From NCBI GenBank assembly GCA_036023115.1, contig JAYKKT010000074.1, forward strand, positions 12,601,001 through 12,665,000: a DNA stretch of 64,000 nt, written 5' to 3'. This document shows, in pieces, positions 36,055 through 49,275 of this stretch. A model generated the notes under the pieces. It saw only the letters and a program-made list of their open reading frames with translations. It was not told the DNA's origin and ran no database searches. This stretch comes from Brasenia schreberi. Lineage: Eukaryota > Streptophyta > Magnoliopsida > Nymphaeales > Cabombaceae. The position numbers were made by a program, and so were the translations under genes. Numbering within the stretch: position 1 is the first letter of the stretch; each line of letters starts with the position of its first letter.

Positions 36055-36190
36055 GGAAACACTTTATGTTATAGAGCAGCAATTAGACCTGCTATGATAT
36101 ATGGTTCTGAGTGTTGGACGGTTAATAATCATCATGTACAAAAGATGTCTATGGCAGAAATGAAGATGTTATCATGCAAAATGGACACTA
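36055..36190 (+). mobile_element. RTE LINE fragment, plus orientation
   Basis: Translates to [16 protein letters not shown], then TVNNHHVQKMSMAEMKML. This is the same RT C-terminal segment as in the 38.5 kb LINE ([16 protein letters not shown]) but on the other strand. Only about 130 bases survive. Confidence 0.85.
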
Positions 36191-38510
36191 TATTCCGCCT
36201 CAACCAACAGGTTAATTCATTATTCATTGCATCAACCATGTATGTGTCAAGTGATTTTGTGTGGTGAGTACTAATCTCTTAGCTCCAATTCAGAAATACT
36301 TTGTAATTCACCCCTTAAAGAAATTTGCATGTTTGACACTGCAGAGACGTAGTGCGGCTAATGTTTCCAACTAAAACAGTCCTTAACTCAATCCTATTGC
36401 TACGCAGGTCAGTCTCAGTCTGATGGCCATGCAATACACTGAAACGGTCTAGAATAAAAGGTCAATAAGACTTTTCTTGAGTAGTACCATCAAACGACCT
36501 ATTAATGGATACATACATGATTAAGATGAATTTACCATGCATGGGAGAACGTGTAGGTTCTGTTAGGAAGACTACTTTTACGACATTGAATCATAAAAGG
36601 CCTCTTAAGGCATTCCAGGATCTCTATTATAAAGCCTCCCTCTTAAAAGCAATGCAAGGGAGGAGACTTAAAAATGAGCTCACCTTGGAAAAGAGAATTT
36701 TACGTGGAATTTTACGGGCCAGATGCTGTTGTCTTTTCTAATAATTTCAGATGCTGTTGTCTTTTCTAATAATTTCAGTACCTAATGCCTATCACCACTT
36801 ATGGCTAACAAAAACGTGTGTCTGTGTGTGTATATATAGTAAGCATTTTTTGAGCCTTGTCCTTATCTCCTGTAACCCTGTTTGTTGTTAAAGAATGTTT
36901 TCTCATCTTTAATTGCAAACAATCAAATGGATTTATCAAGAATAGAGAGGGAAGACTAAGATGATCCTAGCAACAGTTAAGGTAAATTTTATGTTTGAAA
37001 AGTATGAAACACCATTAGGTAGAACTACAATGTCATTTCAAAAGCAGGTTGAAGTTTCTTTGGTTTAATTTTGGATGCTGATTTCATAAATGATCTTGAA
37101 GATTCATCCAAGTAGAATAAAATTTCCTGACATAGTGAAGTACTGAAAATGGTATTATCTGCTGGTCATGGTTTAAATAAATCAGCAATTCCTAAGAGGG
37201 CTAAAGAAACTTTTCAGTTGTCAGGGACCATGTTACTTCACATTATTGTTTCCATTAACATGTCCTCAACTCGATATTCTTGAAATTGTTGAAGATGATA
37301 TTGCCATGGTTGCCAAGATCTTGAGTTGGATGCTAAGATCTTATGATCTTGCGATCCTCTGAAAGTTGAAAGTGCCTGATCAGAAGTGAAGGATCCGATT
37401 GTGTCTGGTGCAAGATGAAGACAATCTCACGATGTAATATGCGATTTTTTCTTATATATGAATTTCATGAAGCATCTCATCCATCGATCGCACTTCCAGA
37501 AACATGGGAATGATCATATGTTGGAGATCTGAAGCATATGTTTCTTATGATATGAATTATATGATGCTCATGATCGTATCTCTATGTTAAAACATAAACA
37601 AGATAAGGTCGGATCTTGATGATCCCCACAATCCTCAACCCATGGAACATGTAGTCTTAAGTAGAACCTACGATCTTGACAACCTTGGATATTGCTGATA
37701 TCCTTAAAGAAATGAAGTATGTAATGCTGTTAAGTTTGGTGCTATTTGAATTTGTCATTCAACTTACGCTGAATCAGGTGTCTAGTAATTAGCAATGAGT
37801 CATATATAATATTTTCAGTGTCTTAACAGATTTTAAATGCCATAACTAATGATAGTTAGATCATGAAACTTTTGTTTGATGAAATTTTCTTCCCCTTTTC
37901 TTTTATTGATGGTATGCCCACACCCACACACCTACACACAGAAAGGTTTGTACTTGCAATTAGATTTGTAAGGGTTTGTTGATCTTTAAAAGGGTTCGTT
38001 GACTCAAAAAAGAACATATTATGTACCAGCGGTTTTATATATCTTTTGTAGATAACTTTAATGCTTTCTATGTTAATGCTAAGTGGAAAGCATTTTCGTT
38101 AACCTTATTGCAAAGAAATGCACGATCATATGGAGATGAATCACCACATGATTGATTAGTTATGCATATTGGAAAGAAGGTACTATACCTCGATTACGAT
38201 CAGAAGATTATGACTAGATTTTATGAAGGCATACCAAGGATAATTGGGAAGGGCTTGTTTGAAGCTCTTATTTTGTTATAAAGCATAAATTTTATATTCT
38301 GTAGTGTAATTTTGATGAACAATCTTTTAAAACACAGGCTTTTTTTAGTGTTATTGGATATTGTCTCCAGTATTGCAAATTTCTAGATCTGCTGCTAAGG
38401 TTGGGCTGTACCCTTCCTTGTGCGGTGACCTCTCACAGAAACGGTATATCTCTTTCTTTGCACCGCTGTTTGTATTGAAGGACAATGAATGACAAACTGT
38501 TCGGTGCACG
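36191..38510 (+). other. PP1 intron 3, unassigned part
   Basis: No gene or clear element except a 28-bp tandem duplication at 36721-36776. The open frame at 36505-36741 has no domain. Confidence 0.4.
36721..36776. repeat. Perfect 28-bp tandem duplication
   Basis: AGATGCTGTTGTCTTTTC, then TAATAATTTC, is present twice in a row. Confidence 0.95.
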
Positions 38511-38551
38511 GCTATTGCTTCCTCCATAAATCTTTTCCTCCTGTTTCAAAT

Positions 38552-39815
38552 ATCAACAACAACAACAAACAACAACTAAGCCTTTTCCACAGATCGCTAT
38601 CGTGTGCCATGTTAGCAGTTAACTCCCAATAAGCTAGATCATTCTTTATTGTTTCTTTCCAACACTTTTGTGGTCGTCCTCTACCTCTTCTAATACTTTC
38701 TAAATTTTGTTTTTCTAACCTTCTTACAGGTTCTTCTTTTGATCTTCTTTCTATATGTCCAAACCATCTTAAACGATGTTCTCTCATTTTATCCTCTATT
38801 TGTGCCACTCCTAATTTGTTTCTAATAACCTCATTATGTATACGGTCTTTTCTTGTATAACCACTCATCCATCTCAACATCTTCATTTCTGTCACAGACA
38901 TCTTTTGTACATGTTGATGATTAACTGCCCAACACTCAGAACCATAAAACATGGCAGGCCTAATTGCTGCTCTATAATATTTACCTTTTAATTTTAATAG
39001 TATCTTCTTATCACAAAGAATACCTGATGCTCCTCTCCATTTTAACCAACCAGCATTAATTCTATGTGTAACATCTCCATCAATTCTTCCATCACTTTGA
39101 AAAGTTGACCCTAGGTATTTAAAACTTTCCTTTTCGAGAATGCAATGTGTGCCAATTTTAATTTTTATGTCCTCTGAAGTAACCAGATGATCAAACTTAC
39201 ATTCCATATATTCTTTCTTTGTTCTACTAAGTCGGAGGCCTTTGCTTTCTAATGTTTCTCTCCATAGTTCCAATTTTCTATTAACTTTTTCCTTAGACTC
39301 CTCCACTAATACAATGTCATCTACAAATAACATACACCAAGGTACTTCATCTTGAATATGTTTTGTTAACTCATCCATCACCATTATAAATAAGTATGGA
39401 CTTAAAGTTGATCCTTGATGTAACCCAATATTAACTTGAAAGAAGTCTGTCGTTCCTTCATGAGTCCTCACACATGTTTTTGCACCATCATACATGTCTC
39501 TTATAAGGTTAATATATGTCAATGGGATACCTCTTTTTTCCAAAGTTCTCCAAAGAACCTCCCTCGGTACCCTATCATAAGCTTTTTCTAGATCAATAAA
39601 TATCATGTGAAGGTCTTTCTTTTTTGCTCTAAAATGTTCCATAAGACGTCTCAAAAGGTGAATCGCTTCAATAGTAGATCTGCCTGGCATGAATCCAAAT
39701 TGGTTCTTTGTTGTACTTGATACTTGTTTAACCTACGTTCGATAATTCTTTCCCATAATTTCATAGTATGACTCATTAACTTGATACCTTGATAATTCGC
39801 ACAATTTTGGACAGC
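38552..39815 (-). mobile_element. RTE-clade LINE, 5'-truncated, reverse transcriptase with one frameshift
   Basis: Non-LTR retrotransposon RT. The uninterrupted reading covers about 380 residues on the minus strand from 39690. It has [11 protein letters not shown] at 31-41, [13 protein letters not shown] at 89-101 and the catalytic box FVDD at 122-125 (FADD is usual). The RTE-type C-terminal block [23 protein letters not shown] and [10 protein letters not shown] follows. N-terminal RT sequence (NYQGIKLMSHTMKLWERIIE) continues to about 39813 in another frame after an indel near 39727. The endonuclease domain is missing, as in 5'-truncated LINEs. The 3' end (38552-38590) is a short TTG repeat. 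This copy lacks about 35 bases of the shared tail. It is inserted antisense in PP1 intron 3. Confidence 0.92.
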
Positions 39816-41640
39816 ATCTAAAGCCCTCACAATAGCTACTTTATGGTTGAATAGTGCAGGAGGAATTTGTCAACTCAGAGAATATCTCTCCACCTTGGAA
39901 TCTGTCGCTCACTAACTCTTTTGGCCAATTTAGAGTCCATTCTTTCTGTTCGGTGTTCTCGGGGAAATGATAATTTTTACTTGAGTTTGGTGCAACAAAC
40001 TCTAGTTGAAAACCACAGATTAGAGTTCATGTTTGGAAAAATTAATTGGCCAGTTTCCATGAATTTTTGGGAAAACTGGTTGGACTTTAGGAGGTTGAAG
40101 TTAACTCATCATCCAAGTCATTTTCACCACATGGTGCCAGACAAGGCTTGGATTTATTTTTGGGTTGGTTCAGTCGTTACACACTTCAGTAATGCGTGGC
40201 ACAAAAACGTGATGTCTGCATGCCTCTGCAGGTCTGCGGATGTGTGAGAGTGTTTGTGTGTTTATGTGTGTGTGTGTGTGTGCTTGTGTTTCTGTCTGTG
40301 CTTTCAAGAGCTGACTGCAGCATTGTGCTACGAATGCTGATGATTATTTATATATATATATATAGAGATGCTTGCTTCCTTATCGTTGAAATACCAACCA
40401 TCCTGATATTGACGTGAAAAAGCAAAAGCAAAATTGCTTTCTAAATCAAGTATAACATGTAAAAGGTAAAGGTGCATTTTTTATTGTTGCTTTTTAATCT
40501 CAACCATGTCTTTTTAATTAGGCGGTTAGAATCAATGTTGTAATTAGGGTATTGGTGACTATATTGCACAAGGGGCATCAATACGTGATAATCATACCGT
40601 ATCGTAACAATACGATACATTAAATATTGAATAATAACAAAATACTCATAAAAAATTCAAAACAATCCAAAAAGTGAAATTAAAAAGCAAAAGGTAACAA
40701 ATTGTTAGAAAACACAATTAGAATGCAATTAATAAGAAGCTAAACAATGGCATGGCATGACAATGGCATTTTCACGATCGATAAAAAATAATACCAACCA
40801 ATAGGCTACAAGAGTAAGAAAGTAAACTTAAAGTTAATAATATACCAACAAGGTTGTGAAAGTTTACAAAGTTAAGATTAAAATTTACATAACACAAATA
40901 CAAATATTAACTACAAGAGTTCAATTTGAGTCTACAAGAGTTCAATTTGAGTGTTTCATTCTATAAAACATGGATTATATAATCAACAAATGCATAAGAA
41001 GGATTGTAATTAGGGTCACCACCATCATCATCGTTATCTCCCTCATCTTCTTTCATAATTGGGTCCTTTAATCCTGTGCCTTCCACATCGTCATCTCCAA
41101 GCTCTGCTTGTGCCTTTATTGCTCTCCAGTCCCCTATCCTTTAAAATAACAGGGGGCTCTTCTTCTTGACCCAATCAACAAGAATATCAATATTTTTATA
41201 GCTAAATAAGTTACTTGGTACCTTTGTTGCCCGTCTTTTATCTCTTTGCATTTATCTATAAAGAAAACAAAAGAAAGAATAGAATATACTTAGAAGTTAG
41301 AAAATCATTAGTTATGAGTATAAGTAAGGAATAACAAGCATATAACCTTCTTTACATATTTACCTTGCTTTAACTTCATATTGTATGCAATATATACCAA
41401 ATCACAAAGACGAGCATGCTCTAATCTGTTTCTCTTTTTTGTATGAATGTGTTCAAAGAAACTTCAATTTTTTTTTAATCCACTTGAACTATATGTTTGG
41501 CTTAATATGTAGTGAGTAAACCTTGATAAGTTTGGTGCATCTACACCAAAGCAAGTCTATCATTCATTTAAAATAAAACATAATAAGCGAAAGGATTAAA
41601 TCTTAAGAAGCAATATAAGTCATAAGAATAAAGTAGTAAT
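39816..41640. other. PP1 intron 3, unassigned part
   Basis: No gene. Includes a TG-rich run at 40225-40300, a TATCGTA-type patch at 40550-40680 and a 21-base tandem repeat near 40913-40955. The open frame at 39867-40247 has no recognisable domain. Confidence 0.4.
40550..40680. repeat. TATCGTA-rich palindromic repeat, copy 3
   Basis: CATACCGTATCGTAACAATA and CGATACATT are followed by an AT-rich tail with ACTCATAAAAAATTC, similar in layout to the 30.8 kb copy. Confidence 0.5.
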
Positions 41641-41641
41641 A

Positions 41642-41841
41642 CTACTACAACTACAACTACAACTAAGCCTTTTCCCATACTAGATGGGGTCAGCTACATG
41701 GATTCTTTGTTTTTTTTTGGTAGAATCCATGTTAAGTCCGACAAAGTTTTATGCTGGCTGTCGGAAGCCTAACACAACCCTCCTCCTTTTTCCGGGCTTG
41801 GGACCGGCCATGCAAGGGTGATTCCTTCCATAGGCGGAGTT
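41642..41841 (-). mobile_element. Au-like SINE, full length, with 17-bp TSD
   Basis: On the minus strand it starts AACTCCGCCTATGGAAGG. It continues with CATGGCCGGTCCCAAGCCCGG, in the family's usual order, then GGAGGAGGGTTGTGTTAGG, and ends with the shared tail and a TTG/TAG repeat. The 17-base direct repeat AGAATAAAGTAGTAATA flanks it at 41625-41641 and 41842-41858. It is closely similar to the copy at 26.6 kb. Confidence 0.9.
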
Positions 41842-42529
41842 AGAATAAAGTAGTAATAATTTATCAAAAAACCAAATCATACATGACCGCATTTGAGAGT
41901 GGAGTTATATGTAATTGGCCTTCCAAAGTCTCAAAAATTATCTATATATATATATATATAGCTCTAAATGGATGTTGTATCAAGCAGATGAATCTTGTAA
42001 AAGGTCAATTATATTTAATATTCTTTTTCTAACTTCATCATCCTCTACAAAGTTGAGAGAGAATCTAATAGAAGGATTAAGAAAATATGCAATAACATAC
42101 AAATCATAATGCATTTGCTGGTTCTAATGTGCATCAATTATCTTCTCAACCTTCTTTAGAAGTGATCGCTTATGATCAATGTTTGCTTGTATTTTCAATT
42201 TGGCCTTATCCATAGCATCATATATATATATATATAAGACATAACGTGCCTATCTTCGCTGCTTCTCATTCTTATTACCTTGACTAAAGGCACAATCATC
42301 CTAAAAAAATGTGCTTCATTTCTCCCAAAAATTAGCATTAAAAATAAGGTCTACTATAATAATCCCCTCTTTCTCGATCAAAGCCTCGTTCATTAGAGAT
42401 ATTAACTTCCCGAAGTGAAGTGCTTGTGATTGTTACTTTGTGGTATTGTGCACTCGTTGATCTTTCGCAACTATATTGAAGCATAGACTTCATTACACGG
42501 TATCAGAGTCAGGTTTCGATCGTGGGAGT

Positions 42530-42609
42530 ATTGCTCATTACCTCGGGAAGCGTGCCAATCATATTTTGTATTGTTCATCGTCTCGAGAAGCGTGTCGATC
42601 ATATTTTGT
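42530..42609 (+). repeat. 40-bp tandem repeat in the copia 5' leader
   Basis: Two units of 40 bases, each ending GATCATATTTTGT or AATCATATTTTGT and containing GAAGCGTG, lie just after the primer site. They differ at several positions. Confidence 0.85.
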
Positions 42610-42639
42610 AAGTTTACCTCTTTAGTTTCTTTCTCCTTG

Positions 42640-43950
42640 AACTATAGACGATAAAGGGGGTTTCAATTTTCGTCTAACACCTTCGAACTATAAAACATGG
42701 GCCCAATCTATGAAAAACTATTTGTATTTTAAAAAATTATAGGGCTATGTAAGTGGTTCAAAGGTAGAACCCTCTATTAATGCCACACTTGAACAAAAAG
42801 AGGAATATGAAGGAGGCCATAGAACAATCCTATGGGTGCTCATGAATAATGTAAACGAGCACACTAGGGATACTTTGGCCGATTTCACTAACGCTAAAGA
42901 AGCATGAGAATATTTTAAAAAATCTCATGTTCGGCTCATAGGATGGCATTAAGAGACAAATTGGTCTCACTTAAACAAGGAGATAAAGGGGTAAACTAAT
43001 TTTTTGTGGAATTTTCCAATGTTTGGAATCAATTGTATGGTTACAAAAAGAAATGTACACAATATCTTAGTGAGAGACAATGTGAAGACAATGAGGACTT
43101 TGTATATCAATTTCTAAGAAGTCTCCAGGAAGAATTTGAAGGGGTAAGATCATCACTCATTCATAGAAAACCTTTTTCCATAAAAGAAGAGATTCTTACC
43201 GATCTTCAAATGGCGGAAACAAGAATGAATGAAGCAAGACTTCAAAAAGACACCGCCTTGGCCGCATCAAAATCCGGAGCAAATATGAAGACTTACCGAC
43301 CTCCTCATTTCAAAAGTGAAGAAGGAAGAAAAGACATCATTTGCCATCATTGTAGAGAAGCCGGGCATATAAGGTCAAATTGCCCAAAATTGAAAAAGAA
43401 GGTGGCAATAGTAGAAGAACATGCTTCATCTTCTTCCATTCTTATACTTGAACAAAAATTAAAGCAACTTGAAGCCCAAATGAAGGAAAAAGCAACGGTT
43501 GGTGTGGCTTGCTCATCCTTAACAAAAGAAACTCAAGGTATGATCTCTTGGATTCTTGACTCGAGTGCTTCATTTCATATGACTTGTAATAAACATATCT
43601 TAAAATCATATATTCAAAAACCTTTATCATGTGTTTATACGGCGGATGGTACACAATTAAACGTTGATAAAATTGGTGACTTACAAAACAAGAATTTTGA
43701 AGTTTCAAAAATTAGTGTTGTTCCAAAACTAAATTTAAACTTACTTTTCGTATCCCAAATTTCGGATCAAAATTGTGTTATAACATTTTCATCCACCGAA
43801 TGTATTGTACAGGACTGCCTATCGAAGAAGGTGATTGGGCGTGGCCATAGAGAGGGTGGACTTTACATTATGGATTATTTGCATAGTATAGGATATGTTA
43901 ATGTTTTGACAAATGATGCTCTTTTATGGCAAGAGACTTCGACATCCTAA
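42640..43950 (+). pseudogene. copia gag and protease
   Basis: The long open part, 43006-43950, encodes a UBN2-type gag segment (VYQFLRSLQEEFEGVRSS), a CCHC zinc knuckle CHHCREAGHIRSNC near 43345, and a retropepsin region WILDSSASFHMT near 43548. There the usual Asp-Ser-Gly reads Asp-Ser-Ser, so the protease is probably inactive. The N-terminal gag at 42640-43005 continues in another frame with stops at 42906 and 42996. The reading ends just before the GAG-pre-integrase block, which resumes in a different frame. Confidence 0.88.
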
Positions 43951-44905
43951 TGCTCAAAAATTGTATCAATGTCCTCTTGGAATGAAATTTAAGGAATCTT
44001 TTTCTTGCAAAGATTGTGTTCTTGGGAAAATGCAACATCTCCCGTTTCTAAACGAAACACATGTTACAACAAGATCCTTCGAAATAATTCATTCGGATGT
44101 ATGGGGTCCGGCACCTGTTTTGTCTAAATGAGGTATTTCTTATTATGTTATTTTTGTAAATGACTTTACTAGGTATACATGGGTATATCTTTTAAAAGCA
44201 AAATCCGATGTCTTTCAAAATTTTATTATTTTTCATAATCTTGTAAAGAATCAATTTGATTTAGAAATCAAAATTTTTAGATCGGATTCAGGAGTCGAGT
44301 TTATTTCAAAGGATTTTGAAAACCACCTCAATAAGTTTGGGATTATACATCAAACTTCTTGTTCTAAGACTCATCAACAAAATGGTGTTTCCGAACGAAA
44401 GCATAAACATATCTTGGAAACCACAAGAACTTTGCTTTTATCAAGTGGTATTCTCAAAAATTTTTAGGCAGAAGCTATTATGATTGCAGTCTATTTAATT
44501 AATCGGATGCCCTCTTCAGTTTTACAAAATATGTCTCCTATAGAAAAACTTTTTAAAGTTTTCCCTAACTATTCAAGATTGCGTGTTTTTGGATGTAAAT
44601 GTTTTGTTTATACTGACAAAGATGATAAATTATCATCTTGGGCCATCGAATGTATTTTTCTAGGATATGGAATAACCAAAAAGGGATATAGGTGTTATGA
44701 TTGTAAAAATGATAAGCTTTATGTATCTCGAGATGTTAGATTTTTTGAAAATGAATATGTTTTTAAAAGCATGGATGATGATAGCTCTATTAGTGACTCC
44801 TCCTACTCCTTCTTGAATGATATTTTAGGTGAAGAGGTAATTCATGAAGAAAATGAGCTTGATGAACCTATGAGTACCAGACATTCTATTACACCCTTTG
44901 ATTAA
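43913..44905 (+). pseudogene. copia integrase
   Basis: The pre-integrase motif RHPNAQKLY is followed by CKDCVLGKMQHLPF (zinc finger). The catalytic core has HSDVWGP, then TRYTWVYLL, FRSDSGVEF (second Asp; first Asp in SDVWGP) and HQQNGVSERKH with the Glu. Downstream are INRMPSSVL and GYGITKKGYRCYD. Stops at 44129 and 44466 interrupt it. Confidence 0.88.
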
Positions 44906-44923
44906 CATTACAATAGGAGATCT

Positions 44924-46492
44924 ATGCCTATTCTTAGAAGGTCAAATCGTAATTCTAGACCTCCTGAAAGATTTGTCTCATATGATAGTTTTTCACCAAG
45001 ACATAGAGCTTTAGTAACAAATATTTCAGCTATAAAGAAACCTATAACCTTTAAAGAAGCTCAATTATCACAAGAATGGACTCATGCAATGAATGAAGAG
45101 TTGGATGCTTTATTTAGAGCCCAAACTTGGGATATAGTCTCTAGACCATCAAACAAAAAGACTATAGGATGTAGGTGGGTTTATAAAATCAAGACGAATG
45201 GTGATGGCTCATTAGATCGTTATAAAGCTAAATTAGTTGCCAAGGGTTATTCTCAAGAATATGGAATTGATTATGAAGAAACCTTTGCTCCAGTAGCTAG
45301 AATGACAACTGTTAGAACACTTATATAGCTGTATGTGCCATTCATCATTGGAATATTTATCAGTTAGATGTTAAAAATGCTTTTTTGAATGGTTGGTTGA
45401 AGGAAGAAGTATATATGGAGCCTCCTCCGGGTCTCAATCTTTCTAGAAACCAAGTCTTAAAGCTCAAAAGAGCCTTATATGGTCTCAAACAAGCTCCCAA
45501 GGCTTGGTTTGATAGAATGACTGAATTCATGACATTGCATGGCTTTACTATCTGTTATACTGACACAACCCTGATTATTACTGGTAGTGATGACAGAGGT
45601 ATCCAACAAATCAAGCAAGAACTTGGTAATGTGTTTGAAATGAAGGATCTGGGTCAACTTTCCTATTTTCTTGGCATTGAGGTAACTCGGATAGAGGTTT
45701 CTTTTTATCACAAACTAAGTTTACTAATGATGTTATTCTTAGATAAGGTATTACAGATGACAAAGTCGTTGAGACACCAGAAGTAATCAACCAGAAGATA
45801 CACCTAGTTGATGGTGAACTTCTGAGTGATCCCACACCTTATAGACAAATGGTTGGAGCACTCACATATCTCACCATAACATGGCCTGATATTGCTCATG
45901 TTGTTCATACTGTAAGTCAGTTTCAGCATGCACCCACCTCAGTGCATATGAGTGCTGTTATAAGGATTGTTCGTTATATCCGACAAACCTCAACTAAGGG
46001 AGTATTTCTATCTTTCTCGTTATTTCAGTTGCTTGCATATACTGATGCTGATTGGGGTGGTGATGTGAATGACAGGCACTCTACTACCGGATATTGCATA
46101 TTCCTTGATCACTCACTCATTTCATGGAGATGCAAGAAATAACAAAAGGTGTCTCTTTCGTCCACTGAAGCTGAGTATCGTGCTATGGCCAACACTACTA
46201 CAGAACTAACTTGGCTGCGACGACTACTTCAAGACTTGAGCACACAACTGGAAGCTCTTCCAGCGACAACAAAAGTGCTATGTATATAGCCAACAACCAT
46301 ACCTTCAATGAGCGCACAAAACACATAGAGATGGATTGTCACTATGTTCGTAAAGAGCATCTACAAGGCAATTTGACATTACAGTTTGTAAAATCAGAAT
46401 ATCAACTTGCAGATGTGTTCACCAAGTCCTTATCTGCACCTCAATTTCAATCTTTAATTGGCAAACTTCAGGTCATGAAGGTGTCAGTTTGA
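44924..46492 (+). pseudogene. copia reverse transcriptase and RNase H, YVDD deleted
   Basis: RT starts in WTHAMNEELDAL and continues with WVYKIKTNGDGSLDRYKAKL and VAKGYSQEYGIDYEETFAPV. After a stop at 45326 come LDVKNAFLNG and LKRALYGLKQAPKAWF. At about 45570 HGFTICYTDTTL joins directly to IITGSDD, so the block with the YVDD catalytic aspartates is missing. RNase H follows from 45849 (TYLTITWPDIAHVV, YTDADWGGD, SLSSTEAEYRAM, DNKSAMYIANN, HIEMDCHYVR, LADVFTKSL) with a stop at 46141 and a frameshift. Confidence 0.9.
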
Positions 46493-46499
46493 GGGGGGG

Positions 46500-46850
46500 T
46501 GTTAAAGAATTGGGCCAGAGTGGCCCGACCCTGGCCCATTGGGCCATCAGGGCCAGGGCCCCCAGGGCCACTAGCCGTTGGGGGCCCTGGTCCCCAACGG
46601 CTACTTCTAGCCCCCTCTTTCCCCTCTTTTCCCTCTACTTCCTCTCACTCTCTTTCACTCCCTTTTCTCTATAAATATCTCTTATAAACCATTGTAAATT
46701 TAAGCCTTTTATGGCTAATGAATAACGATTATTTATTCAAGCTTGTGCTTTGTTTATTCTCCTTTTCGCACGCACTTGTTGCTCTCGACTATTCCCTTTT
46801 CTAAGGGCTTGTGATTGTTACTTTGTGGTATTAGCATAGACTTCATTATA
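46500..46850 (+). repeat. copia 3' LTR
   Basis: The 5' third is unusually rich in GGGCC/GGCCC. It contains a perfect 12-base stem TAGCCGTTGGGG/CCCCAACGGCTA (46572-46583/46592-46603). A TATAAATA-like box lies at about 46670 and an AATAACG/TTTATT stretch follows. The end CATTATA corresponds to CATTACA in the 5' LTR remnant. Confidence 0.8.
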
Positions 46851-48594
<1,744 letters not shown>

Positions 48595-48727
48595 TAAGTT
48601 TATGGATGGCGTTCCTTAAGGTGTAGTGCACAGTATTAGCAACAGTTTGCTACATTAGTTCAGCAATCATGTGCTTTGTTGTTTTGCTTAAGAACTGACT
48701 GAGTGATAAATTTATCGATTGTCCTTT

Positions 48728-49275
48728 GGAACACAAACAATAACAACAACAAAAACAACAAAGCCTTTCCTTAGACTAGATGGGGTAAGTTACATGGATT
48801 CTTATAAAATAACGAGTTCAATCATGAATCATGTTTCATGCTAATAATTAACTCAACAAAAGCTAAATCATTCTTTATTGGTTCCTTCCAACACTTTTCT
48901 GGTATGCATCTTCATCTTTTAACATTTTCACCGCCTAAATTCTCATGCCTTCTTAGTGGAGCTACATTTGATCACCATTTCATGTGTCTAAACTATCTTA
49001 AATCAATAAATGCCATATGAAGATTAATGTACACTACCATATATATCTTTTATAAGATTAATGTATGTCAATAGGATAACTCTTTTCCAAGTTCTTCAAA
49101 GGCTATCTCTTGACATCCTATAATAAGATTTTCCTAAATCAATAAATACCTAAATCAATAAATATCATATCAATAAATACCATATAAGGATTTTTTTCTT
49201 TTTCTCTAAGATGTTCGATAAAATGTCTCAACAGGTAAATAACCTCAATAGCTTCAATAACAGATCTTTTAGTTG
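48728..49275 (-). mobile_element. RTE LINE copy with internal deletion
   Basis: The low-coordinate end has CAACAAC repeats, the shared tail (ACTAGATGGGG, TACATGGATTC) and LINE 3' coding sequence (ATCATTCTTTATTGG, TTCCAACACTTTTCTGG) matching 38630-38690. From about 48990 it jumps to sequence matching 39490-39700 (TTATAAGATTAATGTATGTC, then AATAGGATA), so most RT is deleted. Strongly degenerate. Confidence 0.8.

Larger units (their letters stand above)
42420..46850 (+). mobile_element. Defective Ty1-copia LTR retrotransposon in PP1 intron 3
   Basis: A worn 5' LTR end (about 42420-42497) precedes a tRNA-Met-type primer site CGGTATCAGAGTC at 42498. A gag-pol region follows, then a polypurine tract (GAGGGGGGG, 46491-46499) and a 3' LTR beginning TGTTAAAG at 46500 and ending CATTATA at about 46850. 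The LTR ends share GTGATTGTTACTTTGTGG and CATAGACTTCATTA. The domain order protease, integrase, RT, RNase H is that of Ty1-copia. Several stops and frameshifts occur, most of the 5' LTR is missing, and the RT active site is deleted. It is therefore dead and lies sense to PP1. Confidence 0.9.

Noticed and set aside
39867..40247. 126-codon open frame after the LINE
   Set aside because: No recognisable domain and no conserved splice pattern; it crosses the LINE truncation point.
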